A model generated the notes under the pieces. That model was not told where the DNA came from. It made no database searches and was given only the letters and a program-made list of their open reading frames with translations. A stretch of 64,000 nucleotides of DNA, taken from contig JAHJSA010000077.1 in NCBI GenBank assembly GCA_018830645.1, forward strand, positions 1-64,000, read 5' to 3'. Positions 45,849 through 53,000 of this stretch are shown piece by piece (positions within the stretch are counted from its first letter, which is position 1; every line of letters starts with the position of its first letter). Position numbers and translations under genes: made by a program. This DNA is from Actinomycetota bacterium. GTDB taxonomy: Bacteria > Actinomycetota > Thermoleophilia > RBG-16-64-13.

Positions 45849-46622
45849 CTATAGTACAGCCTGCACGTATGCGAGACCTTCATCCGTAGCCAGACGGTGA
45901 CCGTTGCTGCCGGCGTCGACGTATCCGGCCTCCTGCAGGGTCACGAGGTCCCGGTACGACGTGGACGCCGAGATACCGAGCTCGCGTGCGATAGCGGTGG
46001 GTCCCACGGGTCCCAGTTCCACGATCAACAGAAGAGCGCGCAGTTGCCGCTCCGAGATCGTCGGGCCCAAGGCGCCCTTCGGGGAGAATCGGGTGGTCTC
46101 AGCCGTGCGCGGAACCCGGGCGGTGACCACGGAGCCGCCGCCGAGATTGTCGTCGATCTCGAGACTGCCGCCGAGAGCCTCGAGCGTTGCCGCGGCGAGT
46201 CCAAGTCCCGACCCGACTCCCCGGATCACCTCCCGCAGGCTCACGTTCGACGTGGTGAACCCCGGCAGCAACGCCCGCTCCTTATCGCGGATCCCCGGGC
46301 CCCGATCCGACACACGGAGCGTGTCGCCACCATCGAGTAGGCTGACCACGGCACCAGCCGTGCCTGCGTGGGAGAGGTTGTCGATGAGCTCGCGCACGGC
46401 GAGTATCGGCATGCGGCTCCCGGTGCTCTGGATGTGCTCCTCGATGAAGTCAGCCGTAGCGCGCAGCACGGCTCCGAGGTCGTCTCCCGGCATTCGGTAG
46501 ACTCGGGGCGGCGTCCTCTCGCCCATGTAGTGGGCCACGAGTAGCGCCGGGTCGGCCGGCGGGGCGGAAGCCGTCGAGCTGTCGACAGCCTCTTCGGTGA
46601 TGCTCTCAGAGTCCGCGCTCAT
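45849..46622 (-). CDS. GHKL ATPase with C-terminal winged-helix domain, upstream of dnaA
   Basis: 257 aa from ATG 46622, preceded by AAGGGGA. Residues ~45-185 are a histidine-kinase-like/SpoIIAB-like ATP-binding domain: N-box RELIDNLSHAGT, G1 box DRGPGI, G2 box GVGSGLGLA. No phosphorylatable histidine domain is attached. Residues ~190-257 form a winged helix (GPTAIARELGISASTSYRDLVTLQEAGYV). I do not know a named family for this fusion. It lies between the origin and dnaA in the same orientation, with 75 bases to the dnaA start, so it is likely co-transcribed with or regulates dnaA; both are inference. Confidence 0.75.
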   Translation of the reverse strand: MSADSESITEEAVDSSTASAPPADPALLVAHYMGERTPPRVYRMPGDDLGAVLRATADFIEEHIQSTGSRMPILAVRELIDNLSHAGTAGAVVSLLDGGDTLRVSDRGPGIRDKERALLPGFTTSNVSLREVIRGVGSGLGLAAATLEALGGSLEIDDNLGGGSVVTARVPRTAETTRFSPKGALGPTISERQLRALLLIVELGPVGPTAIARELGISASTSYRDLVTLQEAGYVDAGSNGHRLATDEGLAYVQAVL

Positions 46623-47256
46623 CCGTCCCCTTTGCGACCGAACAGCACATCCCATGCCTTCAGAAACGCGGAGTCTATTCTAGCCTGCGCCGGGCAGTCT
46701 TTCCACAGGTCTTGGTTCCGCAAAGGGCGCAGGCAGCCGGTCTACGCCGGATTCTTGGGTGACGTTTCATTCGGATGCGAGACCAAAAGAACCCTGTGGG
46801 CTGGCAGATCTAGGGTTTATCCACATGAGGTTCCACATCTGTTGACAAACGGACGCAACGTGAAACGTGAAGCAAGAGCGGACCCTTCCTTTCTGGGGAT
46901 TCTGGGGATACACCATTCCGGGGAAGTCTGCAGCGCGTGCAACCGGAAGCCCTCCTCAAACGGCTGTCGGGGTTCGATCGAGAAGGCCGAAGTGAAGCGC
47001 TGAGCCGCTTGGGACCCGAAGTGCTCGGAACGAGGAAGAGGAATCCTGCAATTTGCGGGCTTGTGTCGGCAGAGACCGGAGAGAGCGGTCCACTGACAGC
47101 GTCCACCGCGGACTCCTTCCACAGGCATCGAACAGCAGCTTCCGCCGAGAAGACGAGGTGGGCGCGTGTTGTCCACACCGTACACAGACCGGACCCACCG
47201 CTACGGGAGTACGGAGCTCCCTCGGTCTGCTCCCTCGGTCTGCTGCCCACTGCTGA
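46623..47256. other. Probable origin of replication (oriC), DnaA-box region between divergent operons
   Basis: About 630 bases without a convincing gene; the ORFs listed here are low-complexity shadows on both strands. It separates the dnaA-side genes (minus) from the rpmH-side genes (plus). It holds a perfect DnaA box TTATCCACA (46817-46825) and the actinobacterial-type box TTGTCCACA (47169-47177). Degenerate boxes ending TTCCACA are at 46699, 46829 and 47115. All boxes have the same orientation. Confidence 0.75.
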
Positions 47257-47285
47257 TTGACTAGCATCGGGTGCGCTTGTATACT
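47257..47285 (+). promoter_or_regulatory. Sigma-A-type promoter for the rpmH operon
   Basis: TTGACT (47257-47262), spacer of exactly 17 bases, TATACT (47280-47285). The expected +1 is near 47292, giving a leader of about 60 bases before the rpmH GTG. Confidence 0.85.
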
Positions 47286-47353
47286 TCCCGCCCTTTGAGG
47301 AAACCGCGGGTCGGCCGACCCGCTCATGTCGTTGAGGGAAGGACAGGGGTGCA

Positions 47354-47488
47354 GTGAAACGCACGTATCAGCCGAACAAGCGCAAGAGGAAGAAGACACA
47401 CGGCTTCCGCGAGCGCATGAGCACCAAAGCGGGCCGCGCGATCTTGAAGCGGCGGCGCGACAAGGGTCGCAAGCGTCTTACCGTCTGA
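47354..47488 (+). CDS. rpmH: 50S ribosomal protein L34
   Basis: 44 aa, too short for the ORF track. GTG start at 47354 gives [18 protein letters not shown] and ends [12 protein letters not shown], the standard L34 sequence. GGACAGGGG lies just upstream. It is the first gene after the origin on the plus strand, followed 8 bases later by rnpA, as in most bacteria. Confidence 0.97.
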   Translation: MKRTYQPNKRKRKKTHGFRERMSTKAGRAILKRRRDKGRKRLTV

Positions 47489-47496
47489 CCTCGGCG

Positions 47497-47889
47497 ATGA
47501 TCCGCCGGAAGAGCCGTCTCTCCCGGTCGCAGGACTTCGATCGGGTCTACCGGGCCGGGCGCTCCGTTGCGAACCGGTATGTGGTTCTCTATTATTTCCG
47601 AAGATCGGAGAGCGATGATCCCGCACTGGAGGGTGCGCCTTCCCGTGTGGGCTTCTCTGTGTCGAAGCGCATCGGCTCGTCTGTGGAGCGCAATCGCGTC
47701 AAGCGGGCCTTGCGGGAAGCATACCGACTCATCGAGCACCGTGTGCCGGCGGACTTGGACTTCGTGCTGATTGCGCGCGAGCCACTTCCGGGCCTTCTGG
47801 GCGAACGCGGACTGTTGGGGCTCGAGGAGAAGTTGACTGAAGTGTACGGAAAAGCCTCGCTGCTCGCCCCAAGGGAGGAGCCTCGATAG
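47497..47889 (+). CDS. rnpA: Ribonuclease P protein component
   Basis: 130 aa from ATG 47497 (MIRRKSRLSRSQDFDRVYRAG). RnpA motif RVGFSVSKRIGSSVERNRVKRALREAYR is complete, and DLDFVLIAREP follows. It binds the RNase P RNA and helps 5' maturation of tRNA. The track entry begins 57 codons too early, over rpmH. Confidence 0.95.
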   Translation: MIRRKSRLSRSQDFDRVYRAGRSVANRYVVLYYFRRSESDDPALEGAPSRVGFSVSKRIGSSVERNRVKRALREAYRLIEHRVPADLDFVLIAREPLPGLLGERGLLGLEEKLTEVYGKASLLAPREEPR

Positions 47890-47894
47890 CCTCG

Positions 47895-48209
47895 ATGAGA
47901 GACATCTCGGTCAGAAGCGTCTTCGTGTTGCCGATTCGCGCCTATCAGCGCGTGGTATCACCGGCGCTGCCCCAGTCCTGCAAGTACCACCCGTCGTGCT
48001 CGCAGTACGCTATCGATGCGGTGCGCGGATACGGGGTCACCCGCGGTCTCGCTCTGGCGTCGTGGCGCGTGATGCGCTGTAATCCGTGGAGCCACGGCGG
48101 CTACGATCCCGTCGAGAAGCAGAGCCTGTTCCGGAGCGCCGCGCCGTTCGGGGCGAACGAACCCCGGCGTTCCGACCATACCCATGATCCTGAGGTTTCG
48201 GCTCGATGA
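47895..48209 (+). CDS. yidD: Membrane protein insertion efficiency factor YidD
   Basis: 104 aa. YidD core: PIRAYQRVVSPALPQSCKYHPSCSQYAIDAV, with the conserved cysteines, and WRVMRCNPWSHGGYDPV. It associates with the inner membrane face near YidC. It sits between rnpA and yidC as usual, with an ATGA overlap into yidC. Confidence 0.95.
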   Translation: MRDISVRSVFVLPIRAYQRVVSPALPQSCKYHPSCSQYAIDAVRGYGVTRGLALASWRVMRCNPWSHGGYDPVEKQSLFRSAAPFGANEPRRSDHTHDPEVSAR

Positions 48210-48970
48210 CGGCCATTCTCGACCCGCTTATCCAGATCCTTCTCGCCGTACTGACCTACGCACACGACAACCTCGGCCTGAACTGGGGTTGGTCGATCGT
48301 CGTGCTCACCGTGGTCGTGCGGATCGTGCTGATTCCCCTCACGTGGAAGCAGTTCAAGAGCATGCGGGCACTGCAGGCGGTGCAGCCGCAAATGAAGGAA
48401 CTGCAGGAGAAGCACAAGGATGACCGCCAGCTCCTGAATCAGAAGATGATGGAGTTCTACAAGGAGAACAAGGTCAACCCGTTCGGTTCGTGCCTGCCCC
48501 TCATCCTTCAGATGCCGGTCTTCTTCGCCCTCTTCTACATGCTGCAGGCGGAGAGCGGAGTGGGGGGGCATTTCGCCACCGACAACCAGTGGCTCTGGAT
48601 GCGGGACTGGGGTTGGGCGCCGAGTTGGGTCGCCAAGACCATCGTGGAGTTCGACCTACCCCTGCTGCTCCTCTATGTGGCGAGCCAGTTCGTGAGTTCC
48701 CTGATGATGGTGCCGAAGGATTCGGCTCAACGCAATATGATGCTGGCCATGCCCGTGGCGATCGGCGTCATCATGTACATAGGCAAGTGGCCCGCGGGCC
48801 TCTTCATCTATTGGTTCACATCCAACCTGTGGACCATCGCTCAGCAGCTCATCATCACCAAGGTTGTACCGTTGCCGGAACCGGCGGCGGTAGTCGTGAG
48901 TGGAGGCGGCAGTGATGGAACCCGAAAGAAGAAGAAACAGAACCAGCCGGCGAAGAACCGCAAGCGCTAG
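48206..48970 (+). CDS. yidC: Membrane protein insertase YidC
   Basis: 254 aa, the short Gram-positive (Oxa1/SpoIIIJ-like) form without the large periplasmic domain of E. coli. Five hydrophobic segments; LNWGWSIVVLTVVVRIVLIPL carries the conserved TM-group arginine, followed by KQFKSMRALQAVQPQMKELQ and NPFGSCLPLILQMPVFFALFY. The C-terminus is basic (KKKKQNQPAKNRKR), as needed for ribosome contact. It overlaps yidD and the next gene, jag. Confidence 0.95.
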   Translation: MTAILDPLIQILLAVLTYAHDNLGLNWGWSIVVLTVVVRIVLIPLTWKQFKSMRALQAVQPQMKELQEKHKDDRQLLNQKMMEFYKENKVNPFGSCLPLILQMPVFFALFYMLQAESGVGGHFATDNQWLWMRDWGWAPSWVAKTIVEFDLPLLLLYVASQFVSSLMMVPKDSAQRNMMLAMPVAIGVIMYIGKWPAGLFIYWFTSNLWTIAQQLIITKVVPLPEPAAVVVSGGGSDGTRKKKKQNQPAKNRKR

Positions 48971-49829
48971 CGGTCAGACAGTCGAGATAGCGGTAAGTCG
49001 AGCCCTGGCAGAGCTCGACTTCGCCCCCGGCGAGTTGAGCGAAGAGCAATTCGAGGTTCGCGTGGTCTCTCAACCCGAGGAAGGTTTTCTCAGCGTGGGT
49101 GGCTCCGATGCGGTCGTCGAGGTGACTCTGGCTGTCGACTCCACCGAACTCGACACGCACGCTCCAGCCGACTTCATCCCGGACTCGGCGTCAAGAGACT
49201 CGAGCGAGGGGCACGACGACGACGGTCTTTACGGCAACCGACCGGACAGCGATGACGACGCCGACGACGCCGACGACAACCGCGGCAACCGCGCCGACGA
49301 TGACTACGACAGCGACGACGGCGCCGACGACCTTGTCGAGTATGAAGAAGATGACGAAGGGGCCGGCTTCCCGGCAGCCGGCTCGGTGCGTCTGAGGGAG
49401 TTCCTGAGTGTGGTGCTCAACGCCCTGGGGATCGAAGCACGGGTGCGCATTGTTGAGGAGGTGGGTGTCGTTCGGGCGGATGTCTCTGGTGAAGACGTGG
49501 GAGTCTTCATCGGCCGCCGAGGGCAGACGATCGATGCGATCGAGTACTTAGCCAGCATAGCACTCTACCCTCGCCCAGGCAGCCGGAAACGAGTGGAGAT
49601 CGACGCTGAGGGCTACAAGGAGCGCCGCCGCCAGAGCATCGAGCGCATGGCGTTCGGCAAGGCTCAGGAGGCTGCCCGGCGCGGACGGCCGGTCGAGATG
49701 GAGCCGATGACCCCTGCGGAGCGCAAGATAGTCCACCTGGCGCTCAAGGAGCGGACGGACGTATGCACGGAGAGCCAGGGTCGCGAACCGAGCCGTTCGG
49801 TCGTGATCATTCCGACTCGCTCGAGATAG
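48915..49829 (+). CDS. jag: RNA-binding protein Jag/KhpB (Jag-N, KH and R3H domains)
   Basis: 304 aa. A Jag-N domain at ~15-75 (TVEIAVSRALAELDFAPGEL) is followed by a very acidic, Asp-rich stretch of about 60 residues, then a KH domain (VFIGRRGQTIDAIEYLASIALY) and an R3H domain (RKIVHLALKERTDVCTESQGREPSRSVVI). It starts inside the 3' end of yidC, with GGAGG upstream. KhpB-type proteins bind RNA and affect cell elongation and division. The Asp-rich linker is longer than in Firmicutes. Confidence 0.9.
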   Translation: MEPERRRNRTSRRRTASASGQTVEIAVSRALAELDFAPGELSEEQFEVRVVSQPEEGFLSVGGSDAVVEVTLAVDSTELDTHAPADFIPDSASRDSSEGHDDDGLYGNRPDSDDDADDADDNRGNRADDDYDSDDGADDLVEYEEDDEGAGFPAAGSVRLREFLSVVLNALGIEARVRIVEEVGVVRADVSGEDVGVFIGRRGQTIDAIEYLASIALYPRPGSRKRVEIDAEGYKERRRQSIERMAFGKAQEAARRGRPVEMEPMTPAERKIVHLALKERTDVCTESQGREPSRSVVIIPTRSR

Positions 49830-49912
49830 TCTCACCCAGGCGCGACCGGTACTCGGCGGGACTGCGACGGCGCGCGCGGCCCGCGTACGTACATTCCAGC
49901 GAGAGAAGAATA

Positions 49913-51550
49913 ATGCGGTCCTCCCTTCCAGCATCGGCCGGCGACACTGCCGACGCAGCTCCCGCGATGGGCGAACAGGAGACCATCGTCGCTCTCTCAA
50001 CGCCCGCAGGCGTGGGGGCCATCGGGATAGTCCGCATGAGCGGACCCGGTGCCGCGGCTCTCGGCTCCGTGATCTTCCGCCCCGCAACAGGACTCGAACT
50101 CGGATCCGGAGAGGCCGGCCGTCTTCGGTATGGGCATGCCGTCGACCCGGAGACGAGCGTCGTCCTGGACGAAGTGCTTGCGGTGCTCCTCAAGGCTCCC
50201 GCCACCTACACGCGCGAGGATGTTGTGGAGGTGCATTGCCACGGTGGCCCAGCCGCCCAGCGCGGCGTCCTACAGACGCTGATCAGGCTCGGAGCCCGGC
50301 CGGCCGAGCCGGGGGAGTTCACCAAGCGCGCCTACCTGAACGGGCGGATAGACCTTGCGCAGGCCGAGAGTGTCGCGGCCATCGTGAAGGCCCGATCGGC
50401 CAGCGCGTTGCGTGCCTCGGTACGACAGCTTTCGGGAGGGCTTTCAACCAGGATCGTGGCTATTCGAGCGAAGCTGGTGGGCGCACTCGCACAGGTTGAA
50501 GCAGGCATCGACTTCTCCGAAGAAGACCTGGACGAGCTCGATCGCGACGGGATGCTCGAGCAGCTTCTCCTCACCGCTGGGGAGATCGAGGACCTGCTCC
50601 GCACCGCCCTCCTCGGCCGCGCACTTGAACAGGGCGTTCGCACCGCGATCATCGGTCGTCCGAACGTAGGAAAGAGCTCGCTACTCAACGCCCTCTTGAT
50701 GCGCGAGCGGGCCATCGTGTCAGAGATCCCGGGAACCACGAGGGACACGGTGGAGGACCTTGTGGAGATCGCCGGTATCCCGCTCCACCTTGTGGATACC
50801 GCGGGTCTACGGGCGAGTGACGACGTCGTAGAGCGCCTCGGAATCGAGCGGTCCAGGGAAGCCTCGCGGGATGCGGACCTCGTGCTCGCCGTGTTCGACA
50901 TGTCCTCACCCCCGGGTCCCGAGGACAGCGAGGTCTTGGCCGGAGTCGACCCCGACCGAGCGATCATCGTGGCCAACAAGCTGGACCTTGCGGAGGGGGG
51001 AGCGGATCAGGCACGGGATCAGGCACGGGATCAGGCACGGGATCAGGCACGGGATCAGACGCCGGAACATGCACGGGATCAGGCACGGGATCAGACGCCG
51101 GAACATGCACGGGATAGCGAGATCGACCTCGACATCGACCATGGAGAAGCACTGGAACCCGACCCTGTCCTCCAACGGGCACGCCGCTCTCTCGCGCCGC
51201 TACTGGAAGCGACCGGGGTTTCGCCTGATAGATGGCGCGTTCGGGCCGTCTCGTCCCTCACGGGCCAGGGACTGGAATCGCTCCGCGAGACCATCGAGCT
51301 GATCGCCGTCGGCGATCACGGTGTGGATTTGGACGAGCCGATGCTGGCTACGGAGCGCCAACGTTTACTCGTGGACGAATCGCTCGCGGCGCTCAATTCT
51401 GCGTGCGAGGGCCTGGCGTCCGCCAAGCCGGACGAGTTGATAGCCGAAGACGTGCGCATGGCTGCCCGATCTCTTGGACGCATCACAGGGGAAGAACTGG
51501 TTCCGGATCTCATCGACGAGATCTTCAGACGTTTCTGCATAGGCAAGTGA
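49913..51550 (+). CDS. mnmE: tRNA modification GTPase MnmE
   Basis: 545 aa, about 90 longer than usual. With MnmG it makes the cmnm5U group at U34 of certain tRNAs. N-terminal folate domain (GAIGIVRMSGPGA; GEFTKRAYLNGRIDLAQAE), G1 GRPNVGKSSLLNAL, G3 DTAGLR, G4 NKLD and the C-terminal FRRFCIGK with its catalytic cysteine are all present. Between G4 and the rest of the G domain lies an insert of roughly 40 residues built from DQAR and DQTPEHAR units, followed by an acidic stretch. Start ATG 49913 is chosen; the second candidate is the methionine of MGEQETIVALS. Confidence 0.95.
   Translation: MRSSLPASAGDTADAAPAMGEQETIVALSTPAGVGAIGIVRMSGPGAAALGSVIFRPATGLELGSGEAGRLRYGHAVDPETSVVLDEVLAVLLKAPATYTREDVVEVHCHGGPAAQRGVLQTLIRLGARPAEPGEFTKRAYLNGRIDLAQAESVAAIVKARSASALRASVRQLSGGLSTRIVAIRAKLVGALAQVEAGIDFSEEDLDELDRDGMLEQLLLTAGEIEDLLRTALLGRALEQGVRTAIIGRPNVGKSSLLNALLMRERAIVSEIPGTTRDTVEDLVEIAGIPLHLVDTAGLRASDDVVERLGIERSREASRDADLVLAVFDMSSPPGPEDSEVLAGVDPDRAIIVANKLDLAEGGADQARDQARDQARDQARDQTPEHARDQARDQTPEHARDSEIDLDIDHGEALEPDPVLQRARRSLAPLLEATGVSPDRWRVRAVSSLTGQGLESLRETIELIAVGDHGVDLDEPMLATERQRLLVDESLAALNSACEGLASAKPDELIAEDVRMAARSLGRITGEELVPDLIDEIFRRFCIGK
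51005..51112 (+). repeat. 12-nt tandem repeat array inside the mnmE G domain
   Basis: Five units of gatcaggcacgg plus two 24-nt variants (gatcagacgccggaacatgc...) in the order 4-1v-1-1v, all in frame. They encode DQAR and DQTPEHAR. Confidence 0.95.
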
Positions 51551-51621
51551 TGGGTCTTGAAGGCGGGGATCGCGTGGCGGTAGGGAAGAAGAGCCCTGGA
51601 AATCCAGGCTTCGTCGACGAG

Positions 51622-51648
51622 CGTCGGCACCGTCGACACCGTCGGCAC
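51622..51648 (+). repeat. 9-nt tandem repeat between mnmE and the MnmG-like gene
   Basis: Three units of cgtcggcac (middle one cgtcgacac) in the 124-base gap. I see no gene or terminator in this gap. Confidence 0.7.
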
Positions 51649-51674
51649 CTTCGTCTGCCCGTGGGCGGGCTGTC

Positions 51675-53000
51675 GTGAGTCAATCGACTGCCCCGCGGGT
51701 CGTCGTGGTGGGGGCTGGAGTCTCCGGCTGCGCCTGCGCCCTGGCCGCGGCCGAGGCGGGCGTCTCTGTACTCTTGGTCAACAGCGCCCTCGATTCTGTC
51801 GGGTCGCCTGCCTACGGCCCCGCCGTCTGGACTGACCCCAGGATCGGGGAGCTCGAAGAGGGAGCGCTCGCGGTGCGACCGTCGCCTTCTGAACCGTTGG
51901 AGACTCTTGGACGTTCAGACACCCACGAAACGTCGGAATCCATCAAGATGCCGGCCCACGAGCCGATTCGGCCGGCCGAAGCCCTTGCTGCCGCGGCTCC
52001 GGGCTTGGCGCGCGCTTGGTCGCGGCATTCTCGACTGCCGGCAGACGGAAGCCCCGTCCTGCTCGTGGACCGTCGGTCGGTGTCCCTCGAGACCAAGTGG
52101 CGTCTGGAGAACGAACCCCTGGTGCAGCTACGACAGGCAGTCGTGACCTCGGTGACGTCCCGATCCGATGGAACCGTGCTCGTCGAGAGCGCGTTCGGGG
52201 AGGAGTTGGAGGTCGATGTCGTCGTGCTGGCCGTTGGGTTGGGACTCGGCGGCACGGTCTTGGTCGGAACCCAGGAGTTCCCCGGTGGCCGATATGGTGA
52301 AGTAGCCGCCGATCGGCTGTTCGAGAGCCTGGCGGCGCAGGGCGTCGCGTTCCGCGAGAAGAAGGTGGCGGTTGGGGCTCGGCTCGCGTGCCGCTCCGGA
52401 GCCCTTGATCTCAGGCTGCTGGCCGGGAACGGAAGGGTGGTCGCGCTGACCCTGTACGAAGCGGATGGTGAGCTATCACCGAACGAAGAGTGTCTCTCCT
52501 CGGGCGACCGTGGGATCCTGCCGCCCAGTCCGTATGAAGACCCCATCCGACGCTCGCCGGGTGCTGTCCTGGTCGATGGGCTGCAAACGGACGGCGCGCT
52601 TGGTCCTGAGGGTGTGTGGCTCGCTCCGGATGGGATCGTCACCGGGGAGTGGTATCTCGACCCGGGAGTAGCCGACGCGACCACCCGATCGATCGCGTCT
52701 GCGGAGGGCTGGTGGATCGCAGAGCCGCGCCACTCTGTTCGTGGGAACGTCATTGCCGGGGACCGCTCCGGGGGCCGCTGCCCGCGGGAGATCCTTGATG
52801 GAGTGTGGATCGTCGGGCAGGCGGCAGGCGCGGAAGGCTACCTCGAGTCGCTCGAAAGCGGGTGGCGACTCGGACGTGATCTTGGGCGTTTGAGAGAGTC
52901 GGTGGCTGATTCGGCTCCACGTACGTCGGCCTCGGCGGCGCGGGGGAAACCTCCCACGCACGATTCCGATCAAGGGTCGGGGGCTGGGGCTTCGTCGTGA
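51675..53000 (+). CDS. MnmG-like FAD protein without the MnmG catalytic-cysteine motif
   Basis: 441 aa. N-terminal FAD motif VVVVGAGVSGCACALAAAEAG aligns with MnmG next door (GAGHAGCEAALAAARMG). Near the C-terminus DGVWIVGQAAGAEGYLESLESG matches the MnmG-type GQVNGTSGYEEA. The segment where MnmG has RYCPSID is missing, and the C-terminal MnmE/tRNA-binding helical domain is absent. The final 30 residues are low-complexity. It is probably a paralogue of MnmG with a different reaction. Alternatives are a GlpB- or TrmFO-like flavoprotein; I cannot decide. It lies in the mnmE-mnmG operon and overlaps the mnmG start. Confidence 0.7.
   Translation: MSQSTAPRVVVVGAGVSGCACALAAAEAGVSVLLVNSALDSVGSPAYGPAVWTDPRIGELEEGALAVRPSPSEPLETLGRSDTHETSESIKMPAHEPIRPAEALAAAAPGLARAWSRHSRLPADGSPVLLVDRRSVSLETKWRLENEPLVQLRQAVVTSVTSRSDGTVLVESAFGEELEVDVVVLAVGLGLGGTVLVGTQEFPGGRYGEVAADRLFESLAAQGVAFREKKVAVGARLACRSGALDLRLLAGNGRVVALTLYEADGELSPNEECLSSGDRGILPPSPYEDPIRRSPGAVLVDGLQTDGALGPEGVWLAPDGIVTGEWYLDPGVADATTRSIASAEGWWIAEPRHSVRGNVIAGDRSGGRCPREILDGVWIVGQAAGAEGYLESLESGWRLGRDLGRLRESVADSAPRTSASAARGKPPTHDSDQGSGAGASS

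Noticed and set aside
46623-47256. Small genes in the oriC region (several 60-180 aa ORFs)
   Set aside because: They overlap on both strands, have no good ribosome-binding sites or recognisable domains, and cover DnaA boxes.
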